Part shown: positions 1 through 8,864 of the stretch, one piece after another
Position numbering within the stretch: the first letter of the stretch is position 1
Layout of the letters: the number at the start of each line of letters is the position of its first letter
Source: Limisphaerales bacterium
Lineage (GTDB): Bacteria > Verrucomicrobiota > Verrucomicrobiia > Limisphaerales > SXTU01
NCBI GenBank assembly: GCA_009773355.1
Contig: WRPG01000053.1
Location: 1-36,019, forward strand
Length of the DNA: 36,019 nt
Direction of reading: 5' to 3'
The notes under the pieces: generated by a model
What the model was told of the DNA's origin: nothing
Seen by the model: the letters and a program-made list of their open reading frames with translations, nothing else
Databases searched by the model: none
Program-made: the position numbers and the translations under genes

Positions 1-44
1 CCGGCGAACGCCCCGCGCTCCTCCTCCAAATCCGCGCCCAGTAA
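1..44 (+). CDS. possible 3' end of an upstream gene (partial)
   Basis: The frame that is open from the left edge ends in TAA at 42-44 and reads GERPALLLQIRAQ. It could be the C-terminus of a gene lying outside the window, but 14 codons are too few to show coding or to name a family. The 45-113 stretch that follows has no gene; it holds only a 12-bp direct repeat (48-59 and 72-83). Confidence 0.2.
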   Translation, partial: GERPALLLQIRAQ

Positions 45-113
45 ATCTGTCCGCCTTTGCTCGCACACTTTTGTCCGCCTTTGAAATCCTCACGACAAAC
101 GCCAAAACAGCGC

Positions 114-141
114 TTGCCAAGCCGCCGGTCACTTGTATTCT
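114..141 (+). promoter_or_regulatory. sigma70-type promoter of rpmE
   Basis: TTGCCA at 114-119 and TATTCT at 136-141 are separated by 16 bp. The rpmE ATG follows 14 bp after the -10 box, so the 5' untranslated leader would be only about 8 bases and no Shine-Dalgarno sequence is visible in it. Confidence 0.55.
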
Positions 142-155
142 GCCCGCCCTTTGAC

Positions 156-410
156 ATGAAAACGGACATCCATCCGAAATACGAAGCCGCCGAGTTTCGT
201 TGCGCCTGTGGCAACGTGATCCTCACCCGTTCCACCCGCAAAAGCGTCCTGCTGGGTCTCTGCAACGCCTGCCACCCGTTCTACACGGGCCAGCAGAAGT
301 TCGTGGACACCGCCGGCCGCGTGGACAAGTTCCAGCAGCGCGCCGCCAAGACGCTGGCCGCGCAGACCGCCGTGGCCGACGCCGCCGCCGCGAAGAAGAA
401 GAAGAAGTAG
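156..410 (+). CDS. rpmE: 50S ribosomal protein L31 (bL31)
   Basis: This is bL31, a small protein of the large ribosomal subunit that helps bridge to the 30S head. The 84-residue product has the zinc-type pattern Cys16-x-Cys18 and Cys36-x-x-Cys39, followed by the family hallmark [18 protein letters not shown]. The ATG at 156 was chosen over an upstream in-frame ATG at 57 because MKTDIHPKY matches the family N-terminus and the longer form only adds unrelated sequence overlapping the promoter. The C-terminus extends past the core into an Ala/Lys tail ending in five lysines. A strong terminator follows at 426-463, so the gene is probably monocistronic. The zinc-binding cysteines are all intact, so this is the zinc-containing (C+) form. 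Confidence 0.95.
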   Translation: MKTDIHPKYEAAEFRCACGNVILTRSTRKSVLLGLCNACHPFYTGQQKFVDTAGRVDKFQQRAAKTLAAQTAVADAAAAKKKKK

Positions 411-425
411 CTTTCCGCCACGCCC

Positions 426-463
426 TCGCCCGCCGGGTCCACGCCCGGCGGGCGATTGCTTTT
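426..463 (+). terminator. Rho-independent terminator of rpmE
   Basis: A perfect 12-bp GC-rich stem pairs 426-437 with 444-455 around a 6-base loop and is followed by a T-rich tail (TTGCTTTT, 456-463). It lies 16 bp beyond the rpmE stop codon. Confidence 0.8.
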
Positions 464-471
464 GGCAAACC

Positions 472-557
472 AGTTGAGAGATGAAAGTTGGGAGTTGAGA
501 GCCGCATCCGAGTCCCCACCCCGCCGCTCAACGCTCAACTCCCCAACCCTCAACTTC
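472..557. repeat. inverted heptamer array between rpmE and prfA
   Basis: The left arm (472-500) carries AGTTGAG, AGATGAA, AGTTGGG and AGTTGAG in 7-bp register. The right arm (527-557) carries the complementary family (CTCAACG, CTCAACT, CCCCAAC, CCTCAAC). The arms face each other around about 26 bp and can fold into an imperfect hairpin. The right arm ends only 3 bp before the prfA start codon, so the array occupies the whole translation-initiation region. No promoter or Shine-Dalgarno site is evident here. Confidence 0.7.
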
Positions 558-560
558 CCC

Positions 561-1640
<1,080 letters not shown>

Positions 1641-1641
1641 C

Positions 1642-1722
1642 GGAGTGATGGAGCGCTGGAGAAGTGGAGTGATGGGAAACTCCCAGTCTCCATCATTCCA
1701 GCACTCCATTACTCCACTTCAC
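1642..1722. repeat. inverted short-repeat block between prfA and HAD gene
   Basis: The left arm (from 1642) contains GGAG at 7-8 bp spacing. The right arm (to 1722) is its complement: 19 bases of the left arm starting at 1642 match the reverse complement of the right arm with two differences. A small TGGGA/TCCCA hairpin sits at the centre. The block fills the whole gap and ends 1 bp before the next ATG, the same arrangement as the array before prfA. Confidence 0.65.
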
Positions 1723-1723
1723 C

Positions 1724-2302
1724 ATGACCCCTCCTCGCGCCCTCATCTTCGACTGCGATGGCACGCTCGCCGACACCATGCCGCTGCACTGGCACGCGTG
1801 GCGGGTGATTTCGGAACGCCACGGCATCCGTTTCACCGAGGAGCGCTTCTACGCGCTGGGCGGCGTGCCGTCGCGCGACATCCTCAAGATGCTGCGCGAG
1901 GAGCAAGGCTTGAGCTACGATCACCACGCGGTCTCCGTGGAGAAGGAGCACGCCTTCCTGCCGTTCATTCCCGGCGTGCAGCCGATTCCCGAAGTGGTCG
2001 CCATCGCGCGCGAGCACCACGGCAAAGTGCCGATGGCGGTGGCGAGCGGCGGCAAGAGGCGCGTCGTGGAGCAAGTCCTCGTTCACCTCGGCATCCGGCA
2101 CTGGTTCGCCGCCGTGGTGACGAGCGAGGACATCACGCGCCAGAAGCCGGAGCCGGACATCTTCCTCGAGGCCGCGCGCCAGCTTGGGGTGGAGCCGCAG
2201 TTCTGCCGGGGCTACGAGGACACGGACCTGGGGATGGACGCCATCCGCGCCGCCGGGATGCACGCGGTGGACGTGCGGGCGTTTGTCACCGCCGCTCGTT
2301 GA
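1724..2302 (+). CDS. HAD-superfamily phosphatase, beta-phosphoglucomutase/YqaB-like
   Basis: The 192-residue protein is a haloacid-dehalogenase phosphohydrolase with a small helical cap. Motif I is FDCDGTLAD with nucleophile Asp10 and acid/base Asp12. Motif II is the Ser of VASGGKRR, motif III the Lys of RQKPEPDIF, and motif IV is YEDTDLG. The EDxxxG form of motif IV and the cap position place it with the beta-phosphoglucomutase/YqaB group, which dephosphorylate small sugar phosphates such as fructose-1-phosphate; the substrate here cannot be read from sequence. The ATG at 1724 follows a repeat hairpin with no clear ribosome-binding site. Its 3' end overlaps the convergent TPR gene by 17 bp. 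Confidence 0.85.
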   Translation: MTPPRALIFDCDGTLADTMPLHWHAWRVISERHGIRFTEERFYALGGVPSRDILKMLREEQGLSYDHHAVSVEKEHAFLPFIPGVQPIPEVVAIAREHHGKVPMAVASGGKRRVVEQVLVHLGIRHWFAAVVTSEDITRQKPEPDIFLEAARQLGVEPQFCRGYEDTDLGMDAIRAAGMHAVDVRAFVTAAR

Positions 2303-4928
2303 GCATGGCCCGCGCGCGGTCAATGCGGAGCTGGAGCACCGCGCGGCGCGCCGGCAGCATCTGCTGCATCCGCTGGTAAATTTGGATGGCCCCGGCCCAG
2401 TCGGACTGCTCCTCCCGCAGCCGCGCCAGGTTCCCGCCCGCCTCGCGCATGGCATCCAGGTCGGGAGCCTCGCCGGGCTGCAGGTTCGTCTGGTAAAGCA
2501 CGTTGCTCCAGTGTTCCACCGCCAGCTTCGGCTGGCGCTGCTTTTCCCGCACCAGGCCCAGCGCCACTTCGGCGAGGCTTCGCGCCCCGGCGTCAGCCTG
2601 CGGCCAGGTCATCGCGCGGAGAAAGGCGGCGGCGGCCAGCTCGTATTCCTTGGCGTCCTTGGCGGCGCGCTGATAATGGCACTCGCCGATCCGGCCCATG
2701 GCCCGCGCCGCAATGGGGTTGGTCGGATAATTGTTCGTGACCCGGCTGAAGGCGATGATGGCGTCGCCCAGCGGGTCGGTGGTGAGCGTGGCCCCTTTCT
2801 GCGCGGCGGTCTGGTAGGTGTCACCCAGCGCGAAGAAGGCCTGCGCCTGGATCCCCGCGGGCGTCTGCCGGTCGTTGACTAGCTGGGTGAAGTAGTCGGT
2901 CGCATCCTTGTAGCCCTGCCGCTCGTAGGCCGCGTTGCCCGCGTGGAGCAGCGCCAGATGCCGCAGGCTCGCCGCATGCGGGTTCGTGCTTTGCGCGAGC
3001 AACTGGTAGCTCGCCTCCGCGAGGTGAAACTGCTCGTGGTTCAGGTGGTAATCCCCCACCCAAAGCTGCGCGAGCGGGGCGTTCGAATGCGCGGGATGGT
3101 TGGTGATGAACTGGCTGAAGAGCACCAGCGCGTTCGTCGCGCCGGTCGGACCGCTGAAGAACGCGCGCTCGAACTCCACGTCCGCGCGCGCGGCGTTGGT
3201 CGGGTAGCGGCGGAGCCAGTCCTCGTATTGCCGCGCGGCCCCGGCCCAGTTGGCGTCCTGCCGATAGGTGCGCGCGACGGCGAGGTGAATCTGCGGCGCG
3301 AGCGGTGAATTCGGGAACCGCTCCAGTTGCGCTTGGAAGACCGCGCGCGCGTCCGCCGGACCGCGATGACGGGTTAGCTCGCCCGCGTGCAACAGCGTGG
3401 CCTTGTCGCTGGCGAGGCTCTCAGGAAACAGCTCCATGACCTTGCGGAAGGCGGCCTCGGCGGCGGCCTGGTTGGTCACCGCCCAGGCCGAGCGCATGGC
3501 CCGGTAAAGCGCCTCGTCGAAGTAGGCGTTCCGCACCCGCTCCAGGTCGGCGTATTGCTCGACCACCAGTTGAAAGTTGCGCAGCGCGTTGCTGTGGTCG
3601 TTCAGGAGCGCCTGCGCCTCGGCCAGTTTGAACCGCGCCATCGCCTGGTCCTCGGATTTCGGCAGCAGAGTCGCGGCGGCGCTGAAGTCGGCGGCGGCGG
3701 GCGCGGGCTGGCCCAGATGCCAGAGGCACCAGCCGCGCTGGTAATGCGCGCGGCTGCGGTGCGGGCTGTTGGTGAAGTTCAACAGGACGAAGTTCAGGTT
3801 GGTCAGCGCCGTCGTCAGCAGGTTCGTCTGCGCGGGGCCGCTGGGGTTGCCGGCCAGCCCGTGGAACTCCTTCACCCGCAGCTCCGCGAGCGTGAGCTGC
3901 GCGAGGTCCAGCCGCGCGTCGCCGGGGAACTGCGCCGAGTAGCGTTCCAGCAGCGCCACCGTCTCCGCGTCCTTGTGCTGGCGCGCGTTCAAGGCCACCA
4001 CGTTTGTCAGCGCGCGGTGGCGGAGGGGAAGCGGCGCGTTGGTGCTGAGGTTGTTCGTGAACGAGACGACCGCCCCCGCCAGCTCCCCGAGCTGCTCCAG
4101 CACGACGCCCTGCAGCGCGAAGGACTCCGCCTCCATGAGCGGCTGCCGCAGCGCGCTGGCGAGCTTGACCAAGTTGGTCGCGACCGGCAGCGCCTCGGCG
4201 GCACGGCCCGCCTCCGCGAGCACGCGGCCCAGCAGGAAACGCCGCTGCCAGTCCACCTCCGGTTCGAGCCGGCGCGCCTCCAGCAGGCGCACGGCCTGCT
4301 CGGCCGCCGGAAATTCCCGGCCCGCCAGCAGCGCCTCGCCCAGCAGGAGCGTGCCACTGACCACGAGGTCGTTCGTGGGCGCGGCCTTCGCGGCGCGCTG
4401 GAACGCCCCGTTCGGGTCGCGCAGCAGGCTGACGACCTTCTCGCGCTGGTTGCCGAGCTTGTAGCGGGCGAGCGCCTCGTTGTGCGCGGCGGCGAAGCGG
4501 TGCGGCGAGTTGGTGAAGTCACGCACCAGCAGCGCGTAAGTCTCGGCGGCCTTGTCGAACTGGCCGGCCTCGAACCGCGCCTCGCCCAGCCAGAACTGAT
4601 ACTGGTCCGCGAGCTTGCCGGCCTGCGGCAGCGCGATGGTGAGCAGCTCGATGGCGCCGGTGAAGTTCGTGCGCGCGTGCCGTGCGCGCGCCTGGAGGAG
4701 GATGGCCTCGGTGCGGCGCGCGGAGTTCACCCAAATGCGGGCGAAGTCGGCGAACCCGCGCTCGGCCCGCTCGTAGTTGAGGTCTTGAAAGGCCTTCTCG
4801 GCGGCGTCGAAGTCCCACTTCTCCAGCGGGTCAACGGGCTCGGCGGCCCAGCCCGAGCAGGCCACCGCGAGCAGCCAGAGGCAGATGCAGCCGCTCACCC
4901 ACGCGCTGGCAGGGCGGGGTGTCCTCAC
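2286..4928 (-). CDS. secreted tetratricopeptide-repeat protein
   Basis: About 880 residues, dominated by tandem TPR-like helical hairpins (for example WLGEARFEAGQFDKAAETYALL and FKLAEAQALLNDHSNALRNF) that run almost to the C-terminus. The N-terminus is a signal peptide: two arginines, then the hydrophobic stretch CICLWLLAVACSGWAA ending at an Ala-x-Ala-like site before EPVDPLEKW. It is therefore probably periplasmic, perhaps a scaffold akin to CpoB/YbgF or BamD-type TPR proteins, but no catalytic domain is present and the partner is unknown. The start is uncertain: GTG at 4928 gives a positively charged n-region; GTG at 4898 gives one without. The frame stays open upstream into uvrA but that part is antisense-like noise. 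The gene is 104 bp downstream of uvrA on the same strand. Confidence 0.8.
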   Translation of the reverse strand: MRTPRPASAWVSGCICLWLLAVACSGWAAEPVDPLEKWDFDAAEKAFQDLNYERAERGFADFARIWVNSARRTEAILLQARARHARTNFTGAIELLTIALPQAGKLADQYQFWLGEARFEAGQFDKAAETYALLVRDFTNSPHRFAAAHNEALARYKLGNQREKVVSLLRDPNGAFQRAAKAAPTNDLVVSGTLLLGEALLAGREFPAAEQAVRLLEARRLEPEVDWQRRFLLGRVLAEAGRAAEALPVATNLVKLASALRQPLMEAESFALQGVVLEQLGELAGAVVSFTNNLSTNAPLPLRHRALTNVVALNARQHKDAETVALLERYSAQFPGDARLDLAQLTLAELRVKEFHGLAGNPSGPAQTNLLTTALTNLNFVLLNFTNSPHRSRAHYQRGWCLWHLGQPAPAAADFSAAATLLPKSEDQAMARFKLAEAQALLNDHSNALRNFQLVVEQYADLERVRNAYFDEALYRAMRSAWAVTNQAAAEAAFRKVMELFPESLASDKATLLHAGELTRHRGPADARAVFQAQLERFPNSPLAPQIHLAVARTYRQDANWAGAARQYEDWLRRYPTNAARADVEFERAFFSGPTGATNALVLFSQFITNHPAHSNAPLAQLWVGDYHLNHEQFHLAEASYQLLAQSTNPHAASLRHLALLHAGNAAYERQGYKDATDYFTQLVNDRQTPAGIQAQAFFALGDTYQTAAQKGATLTTDPLGDAIIAFSRVTNNYPTNPIAARAMGRIGECHYQRAAKDAKEYELAAAAFLRAMTWPQADAGARSLAEVALGLVREKQRQPKLAVEHWSNVLYQTNLQPGEAPDLDAMREAGGNLARLREEQSDWAGAIQIYQRMQQMLPARRAVLQLRIDRARAMLNERR

Positions 4929-4992
4929 CCCGCCGCCGATGGCCCACAATGCCCCCGGTGTCCTCGACGCGCTGAGGACAGCGCGCCCCGCC
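4913..4992. repeat. 80-bp double-hairpin REP-like element
   Basis: The element starts with a perfect 9-bp stem (4913-4921 with 4926-4934, loop TCCT). A second perfect stem pairs TGTCCTC (4959-4965) with GAGGACA (4974-4980). The outermost GGCGGGG (4913-4919) and CCCCGCC (4986-4992) are complementary, so the whole unit is an inverted repeat. It lies between uvrA and the TPR gene and overlaps the likely TPR start codon region. Confidence 0.6.
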
Positions 4993-5032
4993 CGGACGGC
5001 CTCGATCCATGCTCCCGCTTTTTCGACACTGT

Positions 5033-8000
5033 TCACTGGCTCGCAGTATTCGTCTCCGCGCGGAGGATTCGATTCAAAAATTCTCCCGTGTGGCTGCCCG
5101 GTGTGGCGGCGACGGTCTCCGGCGTGCCCTCCGCCACGATGCGTCCGCCGCCCGTGCCGCCCTCGGGGCCGAGGTCGAGAATCCAGTCGGCGCACTTGAT
5201 GACATCGAGGTTGTGCTCGATGACGAGGAGCGTGTTCCCCGGCGCGCGGAGTTTGAAGAAGACTTCCAGCAGCTTGGCCACGTCGTGGAAGTGCAGGCCG
5301 GTCGTCGGCTCGTCGAGGATGTAAAGCGTCTTGCCGGTCTGGCGGCGCGAAAGTTCGGACGCCAGCTTCACGCGCTGCGCCTCGCCGCCGGAGAGCGTCG
5401 TGGCCTGCTGACCGAGCCGCAGGTAGCCGAGGCCCACTTCCGCGAGCGTCAGGCACGGCTCGTAAATCTTCGGCACCGCGCGGAAGAAGTTCACCGCCTC
5501 GTCCACCGTGAGGTCGAGCACGTCGGCGATGTTCATGCCCTTGAAGTTGATTTCCAGCGTCTCGCGATTGTAGCGGCGGCCCGCGCAATTTTCGCAGGTC
5601 ACATAAACCGGCGGGAGGAAGTGCATCTCGATCTTGAGCAGCCCGTCGCCCTGGCATTTCTCGCAGCGCCCACCCTTCACGTTGAAGCTGAAGCGCCCCG
5701 CCTCGTAGCCGCGAATCTTCGCCGCCGGGAGCTGCGCGAAGAGGTCGCGGATGGCGTTGAAGATGCCCGTGTAAGTCGCCGGGTTGCTGCGCGGCGTGCG
5801 GCCGATGGGCGTCTGGTCAATGACGACAACTTTGTCGAGCAACTCCGTGCCGCGAATCTCGCGGTGCGCGCCGGGCCGCTCCTTCGAGCCGAACCACAGG
5901 CGGAAGAGATGCCGCTGGAGGATGTCGCAAATCAACGTGCTCTTGCCCGACCCGCTCACGCCGGTCACGCACGTGAGCGTGCCGAGCGGAATGCGCGCCG
6001 TGACGTTCTGCAAGTTGTTCTCCCGCGCGCCGGTGATTTCCAGCCAGCCGGCCTTGCCCACGGGAGAAATGCGTTTGCGTGGCACGGGAATGCTCAAGTC
6101 ACCGCTCAAGTAACGGCCCGTGAGCGAACGCGGGTTCGCCATGACTTCAGCAACGGTGCCTTGCGCGACGACCTCGCCGCCGTGTGTGCCCGCGCCGGGA
6201 CCGAGGTCAATGACGTGGTCGGCGCGGCGGATGGTGTCCTCGTCGTGCTCGACCACGAGGACGGAATTGCCGAGGTCTCGGAGTCCTTCGAGAGTTTTGA
6301 GCAGGCGCTCGTTGTCGCGCTGGTGCAGCCCGATGCTCGGCTCGTCGAGGATGTAGATGACGCCGACCAAGCCCGCGCCAATCTGCGTCGCGAGCCGGAT
6401 GCGCTGCGCCTCGCCGCCCGAGAGCGTGCCGGACTCGCGGTCGAGCGTGAGATAGCCGAGACCGACGTTCTTGAGGAAGCCCAGCCGCGCGCGAATCTCC
6501 TTCACCAGCTCGCCGGCGATTTTCTGCTGAAAGTCCGTGAGCGGCAGCGAGGCGAAGAAGAGGTCGGCGGTGTCCACGGAGAGGGCGCAGACATCGGCGA
6601 TGCTGAGGCCCGGAAGAATTGGCGATTGGCGATTGGCGATTGGTGATTGGGGGAGTTGCGCTTGCCCGCCCAAGCGCACGGCGAGGATTTCTGGTCGCAG
6701 CCGCTTCCCCCCGCACGCATCACAAAACTCCGGGGCCATGAACGCTTTCAGGCGGTTCTTGGTGAACTCGCTTTCGCTCTCGGCGTAGAGGCGTTCGAGG
6801 TTCTTCAGCACGCCCTCGAAGGGCCGCGAGATTTTGCTGACCTTGCCAGCGCGCATGAAGTGGAAGCTCACCTCGGTCTCGCCGGAGCCGTGCAGCACCA
6901 CCCGACGAAAGTCCTCCGGCAGCGATTTCCACGGCGTCTCCAGGCTCTGCTCGAAGTGCGCTGCGAGGCCGCGCAGCAGCGCCTTGTAATAGACAATCAT
7001 CCGCTTGCCACCGCGCCGCCACGGCAGGACCGCGCCGGACTCCAGCGACTTCTCCGCGTCCGGCACGATGAGCGCGGGGTCGAAGACCATCTTCTGTCCG
7101 AGGCCGTGGCAGGTCGGGCACGCACCGAACGGCGAGTTGAAGGAGAAGTGTTTTGGTTCCGGCGGGTCGAACGTCTCGCCCGTGGCCGGGGAATACATCC
7201 GGTTGGAGAGCAGCGTCTCGGTCCACGGCGCGGTGGTAGGGCCGCGCTGCTGCGCGGCCTCGGCTTCGGCGGTCGCCGTGCCCGCTCGTTTCGCTGCGCT
7301 CGCTGACGCGGGGGGAACCTGGCCGACCGGCAGGTCGGCCCTACCGGCGTCGGGCGCTTGCGAGAGCAACAGCAACTTCCCATTCCCCCACTTCAACGCC
7401 GTCTCCACCGAGTCGCCCAGGCGGACGCGGATCTTGTCATCCACCACCAACCGGTCAACGACCACCTCGATGGTGTGCGCCTGCTTCGGCTCCAGCTTGA
7501 TGCGGACGTTGGCGGCGAGTTCGACCAGGTCGCCATCCACCCGCGCGCGCACAAAGCCGTCGCGGGCCAGCCGCTCAATCACATCGCGGAACTCGCCCTT
7601 TTGCTTTTCCACCACCGGCGCGAGCAGCATCACGCGCGTGCGCGGCGGTAACTTGAGGATGGTGTCCACGATGTCGCTGGTGGTCTGGCGCGAGATGGGC
7701 TGGCCGCTGACGGGACAGTGCGGCTGGCCGACGTGAGCGAAGAGCAGGCGCAGGTAGTCGTAAATCTCCGTCGTCGTCGCGATGATGGAGCGGGGGTTCG
7801 AGCCGGAGCTGCGCTGCTCGATGGCGATGGTCGGGGAAAGTCCTTCGAGATAGTCCACGTCCGGCTTCTGGAGCTGGTCGAGGAACTGCCGCGCGTAGGC
7901 GGAAAGGCTTTCCACATACTTGCGCTGGCCCTCCGCGTAAATGGTGTCGAACGCGAGCGAGGACTTGCCCGAGCCGGACAGGCCGGTGAGCACCACCAGC

Positions 8001-8080
8001 TTGCCGCGCGGAATGGCGAGCGAGACAGCCTTGAGGTTGTGCTGCCGCGCGCCGCCGATGCGGATGAAGTCCGTCGCCAT
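5033..8080 (-). CDS. uvrA: UvrABC excinuclease subunit A
   Basis: UvrA is the damage-sensing ABC ATPase of nucleotide excision repair and loads UvrB. The 1015-residue product has Walker A motifs GLSGSGKSS (33-41) and GVSGSGKST, two signatures LSGGEAQR, and two Walker B segments [10 protein letters not shown] and [10 protein letters not shown]. The C-terminal zinc module is complete (Cys806, 809, 829, 832). In the first zinc module only Cys321/Cys324 (CPTC) remain; where many UvrA proteins have the first CxxC pair, this one reads [12 protein letters not shown]. Typical UvrA is about 940 residues; much of the excess is two in-frame repeat insertions at residues about 245-282 and 476-488. The ATG at 8080 is chosen because [17 protein letters not shown] is the family N-terminus. 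A promoter lies 32 bp upstream. Confidence 0.97.
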   Translation of the reverse strand: MATDFIRIGGARQHNLKAVSLAIPRGKLVVLTGLSGSGKSSLAFDTIYAEGQRKYVESLSAYARQFLDQLQKPDVDYLEGLSPTIAIEQRSSGSNPRSIIATTTEIYDYLRLLFAHVGQPHCPVSGQPISRQTTSDIVDTILKLPPRTRVMLLAPVVEKQKGEFRDVIERLARDGFVRARVDGDLVELAANVRIKLEPKQAHTIEVVVDRLVVDDKIRVRLGDSVETALKWGNGKLLLLSQAPDAGRADLPVGQVPPASASAAKRAGTATAEAEAAQQRGPTTAPWTETLLSNRMYSPATGETFDPPEPKHFSFNSPFGACPTCHGLGQKMVFDPALIVPDAEKSLESGAVLPWRRGGKRMIVYYKALLRGLAAHFEQSLETPWKSLPEDFRRVVLHGSGETEVSFHFMRAGKVSKISRPFEGVLKNLERLYAESESEFTKNRLKAFMAPEFCDACGGKRLRPEILAVRLGGQAQLPQSPIANRQSPILPGLSIADVCALSVDTADLFFASLPLTDFQQKIAGELVKEIRARLGFLKNVGLGYLTLDRESGTLSGGEAQRIRLATQIGAGLVGVIYILDEPSIGLHQRDNERLLKTLEGLRDLGNSVLVVEHDEDTIRRADHVIDLGPGAGTHGGEVVAQGTVAEVMANPRSLTGRYLSGDLSIPVPRKRISPVGKAGWLEITGARENNLQNVTARIPLGTLTCVTGVSGSGKSTLICDILQRHLFRLWFGSKERPGAHREIRGTELLDKVVVIDQTPIGRTPRSNPATYTGIFNAIRDLFAQLPAAKIRGYEAGRFSFNVKGGRCEKCQGDGLLKIEMHFLPPVYVTCENCAGRRYNRETLEINFKGMNIADVLDLTVDEAVNFFRAVPKIYEPCLTLAEVGLGYLRLGQQATTLSGGEAQRVKLASELSRRQTGKTLYILDEPTTGLHFHDVAKLLEVFFKLRAPGNTLLVIEHNLDVIKCADWILDLGPEGGTGGGRIVAEGTPETVAATPGSHTGEFLNRILRAETNTASQ
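6618..6652. repeat. heptamer array inside uvrA
   Basis: Five tandem copies of a 7-bp unit: three ATTGGCG, one ATTGGTG, one ATTGGGG. On the uvrA strand they encode [10 protein letters not shown]-type residues at about 476-488, between the conserved [11 protein letters not shown] and [10 protein letters not shown] segments, where ordinary UvrA has only a short linker. The reading frame is kept. Confidence 0.85.
7235..7345. repeat. 111-bp inverted-repeat element in frame within uvrA
   Basis: The element begins GGTAGGGCCG (7235-7244) and ends CGGCCCTACC (7336-7345), perfect 10-bp terminal inverted repeats. Smaller palindromes lie just inside each end (GCCGCGCTGCTGCGCGGC; GGCCGACCGGCAGGTCGGCC). 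Its length is 37 codons exactly, so it is read through as [12 protein letters not shown] and an Ala/Glu-rich stretch in UvrA without shifting the frame. It sits just before the first zinc module. Confidence 0.75.
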
Positions 8081-8111
8081 GTGTCGAATTTCGCTTCGCG
8101 AGTAAGGAGCG

Positions 8112-8139
8112 AGCCTAACGAAGCCGCCCGCCGATGCAA
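8112..8139 (-). promoter_or_regulatory. promoter of uvrA
   Basis: On the minus strand TTGCAT (8139-8134) and TAGGCT (8117-8112) are 16 bp apart, and the uvrA ATG lies 31 bp further on. No SOS (LexA) operator could be recognised around it. Confidence 0.45.
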
Positions 8140-8209
8140 AGCCGGGAACAACCCCATGGGCAGCGCGCCGCGACCGTGCGAGTGAGCCTTTCCGCTCCAA
8201 GTGGGGGTG

Positions 8210-8238
8210 TTGACAAAGCGGGGTGAAATCATAATTGT
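8210..8238 (+). promoter_or_regulatory. promoter of tRNA-Lys
   Basis: A consensus -35 TTGACA (8210-8215) is followed at 17 bp by AATTGT (8233-8238), 14 bp before the mature tRNA. CATAAT at 8230-8235 is a better -10 match but leaves a 14-bp spacer, so the exact -10 is uncertain. Confidence 0.55.
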
Positions 8239-8252
8239 TCCGCCTCTTTGCT

Positions 8253-8328
<76 letters not shown>

Positions 8329-8431
8329 CTCACTTTTCCCAGCCCGTCGCTACGTGTTTCGAACCCGGGCGACGAACAATCCCCCCCTGTTTTGGCTTAA
8401 CGACGGATCGCAGTTGCCGCAAGATCCTTCT

Positions 8432-8857
8432 GTGAAGCGCAGTGAACTCCTGCTGATCAGCGCGGTCGTGGCGTGCGTGCTGTTGACGGTGACTGGCTTG
8501 GGGGCGCGACGTTACTCGGCGGCGGCTTCGTTGACCGCGACCATGAGGGTGGAGCAGCACAGCGGCGGCGTGGACACGACCGGCTGGGTGAATGCAGATG
8601 GCGTCCGGCACACGTTCGCGGCCAGCGGCCCGACGAACTTCACGGTCAGCGGTCGGATGTTGAGTTTCCATATTGAGCGGGTTGCCGGAACGAACGCTCT
8701 CGACGTGACCATGACCGGCCCGCGCCTGAGACACCGCCCACCGCGGCCAGCAGTATGGTTTGAGGGTTGGGTCACGGGTCCAGACCCGATTCGCAGCGGG
8801 CTTAGATTCTGGCAGGCAGACCCCAAGCCAGTTGAGCGAATGATCTGGAGATACTGA
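8432..8857 (+). CDS. membrane-anchored hypothetical protein
   Basis: No family is recognised. The 141-residue product starts MKRSELLLISAVVACVLLTVTGLGARR, a short positively charged n-region and one hydrophobic helix with no clear cleavage site, then a small beta-rich domain (TATMRVEQHSGG, SGRMLSFHIERVAGTNALDVTMTG) that would face the periplasm. GTG at 8432 is preferred because it puts the charged residues directly before the helix; an in-frame ATG at 8354 only adds a polar extension close behind the tRNA. It lies 7 bp before the ABC ATPase gene on the same strand, so the two could be co-transcribed. Function unknown. Confidence 0.55.
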   Translation: MKRSELLLISAVVACVLLTVTGLGARRYSAAASLTATMRVEQHSGGVDTTGWVNADGVRHTFAASGPTNFTVSGRMLSFHIERVAGTNALDVTMTGPRLRHRPPRPAVWFEGWVTGPDPIRSGLRFWQADPKPVERMIWRY

Positions 8858-8864
8858 ACGCCCG

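Noticed and set aside
48-83. 12-bp direct repeat TGTCCGCCTTTG before the rpmE promoter
   Set aside because: Two copies 24 bp apart could be an operator, but with only two short copies and no known regulator the case is too weak.
456-560. N-terminal extension of release factor 1
   Set aside because: The 35 extra residues are translated heptamer array with no family match; the normal RF1 N-terminus starts at 561.
3387-5324. Long open frame of 645 codons on the plus strand opposite the TPR gene
   Set aside because: It is rich in Arg, Gly, Leu and Val without motifs, and lies wholly antisense to the TPR gene. High GC produces such frames; the minus-strand frame has a signal peptide and TPR pattern.
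5009-6646. 545-codon plus-strand frame within uvrA
   Set aside because: Antisense to well-conserved UvrA motifs; no family features of its own.
8329-8431. Second tRNA or terminator after tRNA-Lys
   Set aside because: Only a weak 6-bp stem (CGTCGC/GCGACG) is present with no T-run, and no second cloverleaf.
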